Origin: Alphaproteobacteria bacterium
Lineage (GTDB): Bacteria > Pseudomonadota > Alphaproteobacteria > Geminicoccales > Geminicoccaceae
Length of the DNA stretch: 64,000 nt
Direction of reading: 5' to 3'
NCBI GenBank assembly: GCA_026990035.1
Contig: JALSIM010000009.1
Coordinates: 1-64,000 of the forward strand
The notes under the pieces were generated by a model that had not been told where the DNA came from, did no database searches, and worked only from the letters and a program-made list of their open reading frames with translations. Below, piece by piece: positions 9,726 through 18,124 of this stretch (positions are counted from its first letter, which is position 1; every line of letters starts with the position of its first letter). The translations under genes were made by a program, and so were the position numbers.

Positions 9726-10598
9726 CTATTCGCCACCGCCGAGATTGTGGACGTAGATCGTCACCATCTTGACGAACTCGTCCCCGAGGCGGCCCTCCCA
9801 GCCCGGCATCACCCCGTGGCGGGGCTGCGCGATCTGGGCCCGGATGTCCTTCGGCTCGCCGCCGTAGAGCCAGATTCCGTCGGCGAGATCCGGAGCGCCG
9901 ATCTCCGCGACGCCCCGACCGTCGACCCCGTGGCAGGCGGCGCATTGTTCGGCGAAGATCTCCTCCCCGCGCGCCGCGGCGGCGGCGTCCTCGACCCGCC
10001 CCGACAGCGACAGCACGTACTGGACGACATCCTCGATCTGCTGCCGGTCGAGGATCTCGTCGGCACCGAAGGCCGGCATCTGGCTGTCGCGGGTTTCGGG
10101 ATCCTCGGCGAAGCGGATCCCGTGGCGGATGGTGTATTCGATCTCCTCGAGGGTGCCGCCCCACAGCCAGTCGTCGTCGGCGAGGCTCGGGAAGTTGAAC
10201 TGGCCGGCACCGCCCAGCCCGTGGCAGGCGGCGCAGTTCTCCTTGAAGACGACCTCGCCGCCGCGCATGGCGAAGGCGAGCAGCTCCGGATCGGCGGCCA
10301 CGGCGGCGGTGTCCAGCTCGGCGATCTTCTCGAGCCATCGCGCCTGGGCGGTCCGCGCTTCCTCGAGCCTGCGATCGAGATCGAGCCGCTGGTTGCTGCC
10401 GAGGACTCCCTTCCAGTAGCCGGTCAGCGTCGGCCAGGAAGGATAGAGGATCCACCAGAGCACGGAAAAGGCGATGGTCGCGTAGAAGACCAGGACCCAC
10501 CATCGGGGCAGGGGATTGTTGAGTTCCTTGATCCCGTCCCATTCGTGACCGGTGGTCTCGACGCCGGTGACCTCGTCTCTTTCCACCTCATTCGCCAT
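9726..10598 (-). CDS. ccoP: Cytochrome c oxidase cbb3-type, subunit III (CcoP)
   Basis: CcoP is the membrane-anchored diheme cytochrome c that delivers electrons to the CcoNO core of cbb3 oxidase in the periplasm. The 290-aa product has an N-terminal anchor helix (WWVLVFYATIAFSVLWWILYP, after PLPR), and two CAACH heme c sites, at roughly residues 122-126 and 216-220. Each is followed by a likely methionine ligand (DSQMPAFG and HGVMPGWEG). The ATG at 10598 overlaps ccoQ by 11 nt. It is the last gene of ccoNOQP. Confidence 0.97.
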   Translation of the reverse strand: MANEVERDEVTGVETTGHEWDGIKELNNPLPRWWVLVFYATIAFSVLWWILYPSWPTLTGYWKGVLGSNQRLDLDRRLEEARTAQARWLEKIAELDTAAVAADPELLAFAMRGGEVVFKENCAACHGLGGAGQFNFPSLADDDWLWGGTLEEIEYTIRHGIRFAEDPETRDSQMPAFGADEILDRQQIEDVVQYVLSLSGRVEDAAAAARGEEIFAEQCAACHGVDGRGVAEIGAPDLADGIWLYGGEPKDIRAQIAQPRHGVMPGWEGRLGDEFVKMVTIYVHNLGGGE

Positions 10599-10746
10599 GA
10601 CGATCGTCCCCCTCGAACGGGATGCGGCCGTAGCGCTCGAACTTTTCCTTGTTTCGCGGCCACATGGCCCAGACGACGATGGCCACGAAGATGGAGAACA
10701 GCCAGATCAGCCAGAACTGATCGAGCAGGCGCAGGGCGTCGTCCAT
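10588..10746 (-). CDS. ccoQ: Cytochrome oxidase cbb3-type, subunit IV (CcoQ)
   Basis: CcoQ is a small stabilising subunit of cbb3 oxidase. The 52-aa product starts MDDALRLLDQFWLIWLFSIF, has one transmembrane helix (about residues 10-31, ending VVWAMWPRN), and then a short charged cytoplasmic tail (KEKFERYGRIPFEGDD), the standard CcoQ/FixQ pattern. It sits in its canonical place between ccoO and ccoP, nine nucleotides after ccoO, and its stop overlaps the ccoP start. Confidence 0.92.
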   Translation of the reverse strand: MDDALRLLDQFWLIWLFSIFVAIVVWAMWPRNKEKFERYGRIPFEGDDRHGE

Positions 10747-10755
10747 GGCCACCCC

Positions 10756-11481
10756 CTATTGGATGATGTCCTCGGTGCGGACGTCGGTGAAATCGACCAT
10801 CCGCCCGAGGATCTGGAGATAGGCGATGAGCGCGTCCATCTCCGTCAGCCGGTCGGGCTGACCGTCGAAATCGCCGACCGCGGCCTTGGGATAGCGGGAG
10901 AGCAACGGCTCGTAGTCGCCCTCGGGATCGGCCTGAACCCGCAGATCCTCGAGGGCGTTGGCGATCATTTCCTCGGTGTAGGGCACGCCCACCGCCCGGT
11001 TGGCGCGCAGGTGATCGGCGATGTTCTCGTAGTCGAGATCCTTCTCCAGCAGGAAAGCGTAGGGCGGCATCACGCTCTCCGGCACCACGCTCTGCGGATC
11101 GACGAGATGGGCCACGTGCCATTCGTTGGAATACTTGCCGCCGACCCGGGCCAGATCCGGCCCGGTCCGTTTGCTCCCCCATTGGAAGGGATGGTCGTAC
11201 ATGCTTTCGGCGGCGAGACTGTAGGGACCGTAGCGCTCCACCTCGTCGCGGAACGGGCGGATCATCTGACTGTGGCAGACGTAGCAGCCCTCGCGGATGT
11301 AGACGTTGCGCCCGGCGAGCTCGAGCGGGCTGTAGGGACGCACGCCCTTGACCGGCTCGATGGTGCTTTCGATCGTGAACAGGGGCACGATCTCGACGAT
11401 GCCGCCGACCGAAACCGTGATCAGGATGAGCACCGCCAGCAGGAAGGCCCGCTTCTCGACGATTTCGTGACGCTTGATCAT
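10756..11481 (-). CDS. ccoO: Cytochrome c oxidase cbb3-type, subunit II (CcoO)
   Basis: CcoO is the membrane-anchored monoheme cytochrome c of cbb3 oxidase. The 241-aa product has an N-terminal helix (residues 10-30), the family segment [20 protein letters not shown] with the heme site CYVCH at residues 66-70, and [19 protein letters not shown]. The likely axial methionine is in SVMPPYAFL. It lies 13 nt after ccoN in the operon. Confidence 0.98.
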   Translation of the reverse strand: MIKRHEIVEKRAFLLAVLILITVSVGGIVEIVPLFTIESTIEPVKGVRPYSPLELAGRNVYIREGCYVCHSQMIRPFRDEVERYGPYSLAAESMYDHPFQWGSKRTGPDLARVGGKYSNEWHVAHLVDPQSVVPESVMPPYAFLLEKDLDYENIADHLRANRAVGVPYTEEMIANALEDLRVQADPEGDYEPLLSRYPKAAVGDFDGQPDRLTEMDALIAYLQILGRMVDFTDVRTEDIIQ

Positions 11482-11494
11482 CGCCCGGTCCTCC

Positions 11495-12976
11495 TCACTG
11501 CGCCGGCGTCACCCGCAGCGCACCGGCCTGGGAGGGCAGGAGCTCCTCCTCGCGGATCTCGCGCCGCATGGTGCGCCACAGATTGTAGGCCATGATCAGC
11601 GCCCCGAGCAGGAACAGAACCCCGCCGAAGGCCCGGATCACGTAGAACGGGTGCATCGCCGCCACGGTCTCGACGAAGGAGTACTGCAGGAAGCCGAGGC
11701 TGTCGTAGGACCGCCACATCAGCCCCTGCATGATCCCCGACACCCACATCGCGGTGATGTAGAGAACCACGCCCAGGGTGGAGATCCAGAAATGCCACTC
11801 GACGAGCCGGATCGAGTAGAGCCGCTCGGCCCGCCAGAGACGCGGCACGAGATAGTAGAGGGCCCCGAAGCTGACGAAGGCGACCCAGCCCAGCGCCCCG
11901 GAGTGGACGTGGCCGATCGTCCAGTCGGTGTAGTGGGAGAGGGCGTTGACCTGGCGGATCGACATCAGCGGTCCCTCGAAGGTGCTCATGCCGTAGAAGG
12001 CGACCGACACCACGAGGAACCGCAGCACCGGATCCCAGCGGAGCTTGTCCCAGGCCCCCGAGAGGGTCATCAGCCCGTTGATCATGCCGCCCCAGGAGGG
12101 CATCCAGAGCATCACCGAGAAGGTCATCCCCAGCACCTGCGCCCAGTCGGGCAGGGCGGTGTAGTGCAGATGGTGCGGTCCGGCCCAGATGTAGAGGAAG
12201 ATGAGCGCCCAGAAATGGACGATCGACAGCCGGTAAGAATAGATCGGCCGTTCCGCCTGCTTGGGCACGAAGTAGTACATCATGCCGAGGAAGCCGGCGG
12301 TGAGGAAGAAGCCGACCGCGTTGTGCCCGTACCACCACTGGACGAGGGCGTCCTGCACCCCGGCGAACAGCGAATAGCTCTTGGTCCCGGTCCAGCTCAC
12401 CGGCACCGCCAAATTGTTGAAGATGTGGAGGATGGCGATGGTGATGATGAAGGCCAGGTAGAACCAGTTGGCGACGTAGATGTGCGGCTCCTTGCGCCGC
12501 AGCAGGGTGCCGAAGAAGATCACCAGATAGACCACCCAGACGATGGTGATCCAGATGTCCACGTACCATTCGGGCTCGGCGTATTCGCGGCTCTGGGTGA
12601 CCCCGAGGAGATAGCCGGTGGCGGCGAGAACGATGAAAAGCTGGTAGCCCCAGAACAGGAAGCTGGCCAGCGCCGGTCCGCCGAACAGGCTGGTCCGGCA
12701 GGTGCGCTGGACCACGTAGAGGGAGGTGGCGAGCAGGGCGTTGCCGCCGAAGGCGAAGATCACCGCCGAGGTGTGGATGGGACGCAGCCGGCCGAAGGTG
12801 GTCCACTCGAGCCCCAGGTTGAGCACCGGATAGGCGAGCTGGAAGGCGATGTAGACACCGACGAGAAAGCCGACGATGCCCCAGAAGATGGTGGCGATGG
12901 TGAACAGCCGGACGACATCTTCGTTGTAGGCCGCTTCCGCCCGCACGCCCGCGGCATGGACTGCTGCCACTGCCAT
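11495..12976 (-). CDS. ccoN: Cytochrome c oxidase cbb3-type, subunit I (CcoN)
   Basis: CcoN is the catalytic subunit of the high-affinity cbb3 terminal oxidase, reducing O2 at a heme b3-CuB centre and pumping protons. About twelve transmembrane helices are visible. Motifs include the low-spin heme and CuB histidine regions ([36 protein letters not shown], and [20 protein letters not shown]). The ATG at 12976 is preceded by GGAGGGG and gives 493 aa; upstream in-frame residues are low-complexity and not part of the family. It is the first gene of ccoNOQP; no perfect FNR box lies upstream, only a near palindrome. Confidence 0.97.
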   Translation of the reverse strand: MAVAAVHAAGVRAEAAYNEDVVRLFTIATIFWGIVGFLVGVYIAFQLAYPVLNLGLEWTTFGRLRPIHTSAVIFAFGGNALLATSLYVVQRTCRTSLFGGPALASFLFWGYQLFIVLAATGYLLGVTQSREYAEPEWYVDIWITIVWVVYLVIFFGTLLRRKEPHIYVANWFYLAFIITIAILHIFNNLAVPVSWTGTKSYSLFAGVQDALVQWWYGHNAVGFFLTAGFLGMMYYFVPKQAERPIYSYRLSIVHFWALIFLYIWAGPHHLHYTALPDWAQVLGMTFSVMLWMPSWGGMINGLMTLSGAWDKLRWDPVLRFLVVSVAFYGMSTFEGPLMSIRQVNALSHYTDWTIGHVHSGALGWVAFVSFGALYYLVPRLWRAERLYSIRLVEWHFWISTLGVVLYITAMWVSGIMQGLMWRSYDSLGFLQYSFVETVAAMHPFYVIRAFGGVLFLLGALIMAYNLWRTMRREIREEELLPSQAGALRVTPAQ

Positions 12977-13110
12977 GTGTTCCCCTCCAGGAAGGCCCGC
13001 GCCGGAGGCCGGAAACCGGGCGCCACCCGGAGTTCCGGCCGCGTCTTCGACGGCGCTCCCACGATGCCCGCTTCGACGGCGGCGATCCTGCCGGGACCTC
13101 GGCCGCCGGC

Positions 13111-13133
13111 AAAGGTGACGCATTGTCACATTT
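13111..13133. promoter_or_regulatory. Near-palindrome between ccoN and the DUF2189 gene
   Basis: GTGAC (13115-13119), five bases, GTCAC (13125-13129), flanked by AAA on the left and TTT on the right, forms a dyad in the divergent region, directly beside an AT-rich patch (TTTAAATTAG). It resembles CRP/FNR-family half-sites but with one extra base between them. The cognate regulator is unknown. Confidence 0.4.
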
Positions 13134-13213
13134 AAATTAGTGTACCTCTATCGCCCGGAACGTTTCGCGTCTATTCTTGTGTCGAGCCATCGATTCCAAA
13201 AGGGAGGGGAACC

Positions 13214-14008
13214 ATGGGGCAGGCCGTTCCCGTCTTCGCGCCGAAGCCGCTGCAGATCCGACGCATCGACCTCGACCGTCCCTGGACCTGGCTGGCCGGG
13301 GGCTGGCGGGATTTCCGCGCCAACCTGCCGGTCGGGCTCGCCTACGGCATCCTCGCCGTGGTCAGCAGCTATCTGCTGACCCTCGGTTTCATCATGCTCG
13401 ACATGCTCTATCTCGTGCTGCCGGCGGCGGCCGGTTTCCTCCTGCTCGGCCCGGTTCTCGCGGTCGGTCTCTACGAGGCCAGCCGGCGCCGCGAGCAGGG
13501 CCTCTCCACCTCGCTGCTCGAGGCGGTGACGGCGTTCCGGCACAACCCGGTGCAGATCGCCCTCGTGGGGGTGGCGCTCCTGCTGCTGTGGTTCTTCTGG
13601 GTGCGTACGGCGGCCCTGCTGTTCTTCCTCTATTTCGGACTGGAACCGCCGTCGGTCGAGAATCTGATCGTCGACACCTTCCTGTCGACCCGCGGCCTGC
13701 CGTTCCTCGTGATCGGCACCGTCGTCGGCGCCCTGTTCGCCTTCGTCGCCTTCGCCATCAGCGCGGTGTCCATTCCGCTCCTCCTCGATCGGGAGGAGGC
13801 CAGCGTGATGGAGGCGATCGCCGCCAGCGTGCGGGCGGTGCAGACCAACTTCGCGGCGATGCTGCTGTGGGGCGCCCTGATCGTGGTGTTCATCGCCTTC
13901 GGCATGGTCACCTTCTTTCTCGGACTCGCGGTCACCCTGCCGCTGATCGGCCATGCGAGCTGGCACGCCTACCGGGATCTCGTCATGGTGGAGGAGCAAG
14001 GCGGCTGA
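13214..14008 (+). CDS. DUF2189 multi-pass membrane protein
   Basis: The 264-aa product belongs to DUF2189, a family of integral membrane proteins common in Proteobacteria and often found next to cytochrome oxidase genes. It opens with the family-like block LQIRRIDLDRPWTWLAGGWRDF (written here around residues 13-34) and has about six transmembrane helices, including two long ones near residues 45-85. The segment LGLAVTLPLIGHASWHAYRD near the end is also typical. GGGAGGGG precedes the ATG at 13214. It is divergent from ccoN and followed by a small membrane gene. The function is not known. Confidence 0.88.
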   Translation: MGQAVPVFAPKPLQIRRIDLDRPWTWLAGGWRDFRANLPVGLAYGILAVVSSYLLTLGFIMLDMLYLVLPAAAGFLLLGPVLAVGLYEASRRREQGLSTSLLEAVTAFRHNPVQIALVGVALLLLWFFWVRTAALLFFLYFGLEPPSVENLIVDTFLSTRGLPFLVIGTVVGALFAFVAFAISAVSIPLLLDREEASVMEAIAASVRAVQTNFAAMLLWGALIVVFIAFGMVTFFLGLAVTLPLIGHASWHAYRDLVMVEEQGG

Positions 14009-14046
14009 ACGGCCGCGCGGTTTCCATCATCGGAGGTGAGACGATC

Positions 14047-14238
14047 ATGGGAAGCTGGATCCTGGGTACCTTCATGGGCCTGCTGTCGCTGTTCGGGCTG
14101 TTCGTCGCCAGCCGCGCGGCGGATGCGATGTTCGGCCTGTTCGGCTGGCTCCTGTTCCTGTTCGGGGTGGTGATGATCTTCGCCCTGATCGCCCAGAACA
14201 CCGGCGGCACGCCGCGGGAAAGCGAGCCCGGGGGCTGA
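14047..14238 (+). CDS. Small two-helix membrane protein (63 aa)
   Basis: The product starts MGSWILGTFMGLLSLFGLFV and contains two hydrophobic helices (about residues 4-20 and 30-49) before a short polar tail. A strong GGAGGTGAG lies eight nucleotides before the ATG at 14047. It follows the DUF2189 gene by 38 nt and is probably cotranscribed. I do not recognise a named family; its position suggests a membrane role linked to the neighbouring DUF2189 and cbb3 genes, which is inference only. Confidence 0.65.
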   Translation: MGSWILGTFMGLLSLFGLFVASRAADAMFGLFGWLLFLFGVVMIFALIAQNTGGTPRESEPGG

Positions 14239-14250
14239 CGGGGGCGCGCC

Positions 14251-14631
14251 TCAGCTCTTGGTCGGCAGGCCGGCTTCCTTCCAGGCCGCGTAGCCCCCGG
14301 CGATGTGGCAGAGATTGCCGATTCCCATCTCCTTGAGGGTCTTGGCCGCGAGGGCCGAGCGTCCGCCGGCGGCACAGAACAGGACCAGCCGCTTGCCGGA
14401 ACGCAATTCCGCCTTGTGAATCGGCAGGGTCGGATCGGCGTACCATTCGAGCATCCCGCGCGGCACGTGGATAGCGTGCGGGATGGTGCCCTGCTGGTAC
14501 TCCACCGTTTCGCGGACGTCGACGAACACCACATCGTCGCGCCCCAGCAGCTCCCGGGCCTGGTCGACGGTGATGGTCTCGATCTCGGCGAGTGCGTCCC
14601 GTACGAGTTCGATCGCGGTTCTGCTGGTCAC
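14251..14631 (-). CDS. Rhodanese-like domain protein
   Basis: The 126-aa protein is a single rhodanese domain: DVVFVDVRETVEYQQGTIP is the family's first motif, and the active-site loop is CAAGGRS near residues 91-97, with Cys91 as the predicted persulfide-forming residue. It would transfer sulfane sulfur to a thiol acceptor in the cytoplasm. The ending HIAGGYAAWKEAGLPT is the usual C-terminal motif. It converges with the preceding small membrane gene and is divergent from the glutamine synthetase homologue. The acceptor is unknown. Confidence 0.92.
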   Translation of the reverse strand: MTSRTAIELVRDALAEIETITVDQARELLGRDDVVFVDVRETVEYQQGTIPHAIHVPRGMLEWYADPTLPIHKAELRSGKRLVLFCAAGGRSALAAKTLKEMGIGNLCHIAGGYAAWKEAGLPTKS

Positions 14632-14824
14632 GGCGTCCTCTCCCCTCGATGGCCCGGCGCGGTGCCGGCGGGTTCCGGAACCCGGGCGCGGAAGTTCCCG
14701 GCCGCCATCCGCCGGAGCCCGCCCGTCCTGCCAAGAAGCCCCTGCACCGCCTGCCGAATCTGCGCTACACCTGCGCCCGCGGCAAGACCGGAAGATCGGA
14801 TTTCAGCGAGGGAAGGGGAGCACC

Positions 14825-16180
14825 ATGCCCGGAAGGATGACCATCGAGGAACTCGAAGAGCTGGTCGGCGCCGGCGAGATCGACACGGTGGTGGCGGCCT
14901 TCACCGACATGCAGGGCCGGCTGATCGGCAAGCGGGTCACCGGTCACTACTTCCTCGATGCGGTGCACAAGGAATGGCACGCCTGCGACTATCTGCTGGC
15001 GCTGGACATGGAGATGGAGCCGGTGCCCGGGTTCGCGGTCGCCTCCTGGGAACGAGGCTACGGCGATTTCGCGATCCGTCCCGATCTCTCCACCCTGCGC
15101 CGGATCCCCTGGCTGCCCGGAACCGCGCTGGTCCTCGGCGACGTCTGCGATCATCACGGCGAGGAGCTGCCGCACAGCCCGCGGGCGATGCTGAAGCGAC
15201 AGCTCGCCCGGCTCGCCGAGCGCGGCTTCGGCGCCAAGATGGCCTCGGAGCTCGAATTCTACGTCTTCGACGAGGACTATCGCACCTGCCGCGACAAGGA
15301 CTATCGCGATCTGCGGACCGCCGGCTGGTACATCGAGGACTATCACGTGTTCGAGACCACCAAGCGCGAGCCGCTGATGCGGGCGATCCGCAACGGCATG
15401 GACGCCGCCGGGGTGCCGGTGGAGTTCTCCAAGGGCGAATGGGGCCCCGGTCAGGAGGAGCTCAACCTCGCCTACGCCGAGGCCCTGGAGATGGCCGACC
15501 GCCACGTGATCTACAAGAACGGGGTCAAGGAGATCGCCCATCTGCAGGGCAAGGCGGTGACCTTCATGGCGAAGTGGCGCCAGGATCTGGCCGGCAACTC
15601 CTGCCACATCCACGCGAGCCTCTGGACCACCGACGGCGAGCCCGCCTTCGTCGATGCCGAAGGACGGGAGAACGACACCTTCCGCCACTTCCTCGCCGGC
15701 CAGCTCGCGCTGGCCCGCGAATACACCCTGTTCCTCGCCCCCTACGTCAATTCCTACAAGCGTTTCCAGGCGGGTTCCTTCGCCCCCACCAACATCGTCT
15801 GGAGCCGCGACAACCGCACCGCCGGCTTCCGGATCGTCGGCCACGGCCCCTCGACCCGGGTCGAATGCCGGATGCCGGGCGCCGACGTGAATCCCTATCT
15901 CGCCTATGCGGCGATGCTGGCCGCCGGCCTCCACGGCATCGACCGGCGTCTCGACCCGGGACCCGCCTACAGCGGCGACGCCTACCGTTCGGGCGATGTT
16001 CCGGCCCTGCCGAAAACCCTGCGCGAGGCGGCCGACCTCCTCGACGGCTCGCGGGTCCTGCGCGAGGCCCTCGGCGATCCGGTGGTCGATCATTACGTCC
16101 ACGCCGCCCGCTGGGAGGTGTCGGTGTTCGACCAGGTGGTCACCGACTGGGAGCGGACCCGCTATTTCGAGCGCGCCTGA
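14825..16180 (+). CDS. Glutamine synthetase family protein (GlnA3/PuuA-like)
   Basis: This is an ATP-dependent glutamate-amine ligase fold enzyme. The 451-aa product has the N-terminal beta-grasp domain and a full catalytic domain: ELEFYVFDE (metal-binding glutamate), NSCHIHASLW (metal/ATP site), and NSYKRFQAGSFAPTNIVWS (around residues 314-332), followed by an Arg-rich R-V-E-C-R segment. The divergence from housekeeping GlnA suggests gamma-glutamylation of an amine such as a polyamine or ethanolamine, but the substrate cannot be read. The ATG at 14825 has GGGGAG upstream; open frame before it is not family-like. A strong hairpin follows its stop. Confidence 0.88.
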   Translation: MPGRMTIEELEELVGAGEIDTVVAAFTDMQGRLIGKRVTGHYFLDAVHKEWHACDYLLALDMEMEPVPGFAVASWERGYGDFAIRPDLSTLRRIPWLPGTALVLGDVCDHHGEELPHSPRAMLKRQLARLAERGFGAKMASELEFYVFDEDYRTCRDKDYRDLRTAGWYIEDYHVFETTKREPLMRAIRNGMDAAGVPVEFSKGEWGPGQEELNLAYAEALEMADRHVIYKNGVKEIAHLQGKAVTFMAKWRQDLAGNSCHIHASLWTTDGEPAFVDAEGRENDTFRHFLAGQLALAREYTLFLAPYVNSYKRFQAGSFAPTNIVWSRDNRTAGFRIVGHGPSTRVECRMPGADVNPYLAYAAMLAAGLHGIDRRLDPGPAYSGDAYRSGDVPALPKTLREAADLLDGSRVLREALGDPVVDHYVHAARWEVSVFDQVVTDWERTRYFERA

Positions 16181-16186
16181 GACGAC

Positions 16187-16216
16187 CCGCGGCCGCCGGC
16201 ACGCCGGCGGCCGCGG
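16187..16216. terminator. Hairpin between the glutamine synthetase homologue and gapR
   Basis: A perfect 14-bp inverted repeat (arms 16187-16200 and 16203-16216, core GGCCGCCGGC) fills the 38-nt gap between two convergent genes. It has no T-run, but its strength and position fit a shared terminator. Confidence 0.55.
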
Positions 16217-16218
16217 CC

Positions 16219-16464
16219 TCAGGCCATGCCGATGGCGCTCTTGTAGAGCTCGAGCAGTTCCTCCTGCTCGCCCCGCTCCTGCGGCTTCATCCGGCGCAGG
16301 CGGACGAGCTGGCGCATGACCCGGACGTCGAAACCCTCGCCCTTGGCCTCGGCGTAGACCTCCCTGATCTGCTCCAGGAGCTCGCGCTTCTCCTCCTCGA
16401 GGCGCTCGATGCGCTCGATGAAGCTTCGCAGGCGGTCGCCGGCGATTCCTCCGACCTCGGCCAT
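16219..16464 (-). CDS. gapR: GapR-like nucleoid protein (DUF2312)
   Basis: The 81-aa coiled-coil protein matches DUF2312: GDRLRSFIERIERLEEEKRE, then EVYAEAKGEGFDVRVMRQLV and RLRRMKPQERGEQEELLELY. In Caulobacter the family member GapR forms tetramers that clamp overtwisted DNA ahead of replication forks and aids topoisomerases. A GGAG precedes the ATG at 16464; upstream in-frame residues look non-native. It lies 40 nt after the glycosyltransferase gene on the same strand, but is probably needed independently of it. Confidence 0.93.
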   Translation of the reverse strand: MAEVGGIAGDRLRSFIERIERLEEEKRELLEQIREVYAEAKGEGFDVRVMRQLVRLRRMKPQERGEQEELLELYKSAIGMA

Positions 16465-16504
16465 GGGCTCCTGTCCTCCGTGCTGCCGCGGGCGAGCGCG
16501 TCTC

Positions 16505-18124
16505 CTAGCCCAGGCGGGAGGAACCGGCAAGCCGCGCGAACAGCGGCAGGTTGGGGCAGAATTCGGGCGGTTCCGGACCGGGCTGGCGCAGCCACTGGCG
16601 GCACAGCCGCACCGCCTCGCAGGCGGCGCAACGGGCGTCCGCCTCGCGGAGCGGACTCCACGCGCTCTCCACCGCCCGGGCGACGTCCACGCCGAGACGC
16701 TCCATCATCCGTGCCATGAGCCGACGATGTTCGGCGTTGCCAGCGAACGGCCGGAACAGATCGAGGCGGGAGAGACCGAGTCGTCCCAGGACGTAGTCGA
16801 GCCCCGCCTCGCTCGTGTAGGTGAGCGGCACCTTGAGGGGCCAGGGCGGGATGCGGGCGAGACGGCGCGGCACCCGCGCCCGGATGCAGCTCTCGAACAG
16901 TTCGAGATAGCGGGCCACCGCCCGCGGCAGATCGAACGCCGCCGCCCGCGCCCGGAGCATTTCGGGTGGCGTCGGCCGGTCGAGCTGGGCGGCCATCGCC
17001 GCCGCCAGGGCGGCGCCGTCGCCGACCGGTACCAGCGGCCCGAAGCGCCCGTTCTCCAGGATCTCCCGGGGGCCGCTCGGGCAGTCGGTGCTGACCACCG
17101 GACAACCGCAGGCCATGGCCTCGATCAGCACCCCGGGAAGCCCCTCCCACATGGAGGAGAGGACGAACAGCGACGCCCGGCGCATCCAGGGCAGGGGATT
17201 GAGGACGAAGCCGGGCAGCAGCACCTCCTCCTCGAGCCCCAGTTCGCGGACCCGTCGGGCGATCGCCGGACGCAGCGGCCCGTCGCCGAGAATGGCGAGC
17301 CGCACCGGTCGCTGCCGTCGCAGACGCGCGAAGGCCTCGATCAGGGTGTTGAAATCCTTCTGGATCTTGAAGGTGCCGGCGGCGAGCACGAGCGGCACCT
17401 CCGAAGCCTCGAGCCAGGGATGATCCAGCGGCTCCGCCATCCGCTCGGCGAGATCCGGGGTGGTCACCGGATTGTAGATGGTGACGATCCGCTCGCGCGG
17501 GATCCCGGTCAGACGGGCCAGCTCCTCGGCGACCCCGTGGGAGACGGTGATCACCAGATCGGCCCGGGGATAGAAGCGCCGGGTGAGCCAGCGCATCCAG
17601 AGGCGGATCAGCCGCTGCGCCGGCGGGAAGCCGGCGAGATTGCCGGTCGGGTGATTGCTCGCCCGCAGCACCAGCGCGATCGGCAGGCGGGCGAGGCGCC
17701 AGCCCGCCACCGCCACCAGATTGACGTGCGAGGCCGCGGACAGCAGCAGATCCGGCTGCTGCCGCCGGAGATAGCGGGCCAGGGCGGGGATGGCGGCGAA
17801 GGTCTGCACCCCCCGGGTCCGGCTCGCCCGGATCGCCCGCCCCACCAGACGGTCCATCCGGTCGAGGGCGATCACCCGCACCCGCGGGGCGAGCTGGGGC
17901 TCGAGGACGCCCTCGCCACGCACCAGCACGAGATCGACCTGATGGCCGCAGGCGGCGAAGGCGTTGGCGAGGGTGAGGGTACGCCGCTGAGCGCCACCAC
18001 CGGTCAGCCCGTAGATGAAGATGGCGAGGTGCTTGGTGGGATGGCGCGGCAGGCCGGCGACCCACCCGGCCTCCGCCGGCGGTTCAGGCCGCGGCTTCGC
18101 CATCGCATCTTCCTTCACCGGCAT
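16505..18124 (-). CDS. GT4 glycosyltransferase fused to a four-cysteine DUF6455-like domain
   Basis: Residues about 30-400 are a GT-B family 4 glycosyltransferase: GLTGGGAQRRTLTLANAFA in the acceptor domain, the donor-side K in GTFKIQKDFNTLIEAF, and the E-x7-E motif in EGLPGVLIEAMACGCPVVST. After a linker, residues about 446-539 match the DUF6455 pattern: HRRLMARMMERLGVDVARA, then Cys499-x2-Cys502-x5-Cys508 and, 14 residues on, Cys523 (EFCPNLPLF). DUF6455 proteins are usually short and free-standing, so the fusion is unusual; the cysteines could bind a metal. An alternative start is the ATG at 18103 with a better-placed AAGGAAG. It overlaps the upstream GT gene. Confidence 0.85.
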   Translation of the reverse strand: MPVKEDAMAKPRPEPPAEAGWVAGLPRHPTKHLAIFIYGLTGGGAQRRTLTLANAFAACGHQVDLVLVRGEGVLEPQLAPRVRVIALDRMDRLVGRAIRASRTRGVQTFAAIPALARYLRRQQPDLLLSAASHVNLVAVAGWRLARLPIALVLRASNHPTGNLAGFPPAQRLIRLWMRWLTRRFYPRADLVITVSHGVAEELARLTGIPRERIVTIYNPVTTPDLAERMAEPLDHPWLEASEVPLVLAAGTFKIQKDFNTLIEAFARLRRQRPVRLAILGDGPLRPAIARRVRELGLEEEVLLPGFVLNPLPWMRRASLFVLSSMWEGLPGVLIEAMACGCPVVSTDCPSGPREILENGRFGPLVPVGDGAALAAAMAAQLDRPTPPEMLRARAAAFDLPRAVARYLELFESCIRARVPRRLARIPPWPLKVPLTYTSEAGLDYVLGRLGLSRLDLFRPFAGNAEHRRLMARMMERLGVDVARAVESAWSPLREADARCAACEAVRLCRQWLRQPGPEPPEFCPNLPLFARLAGSSRLG

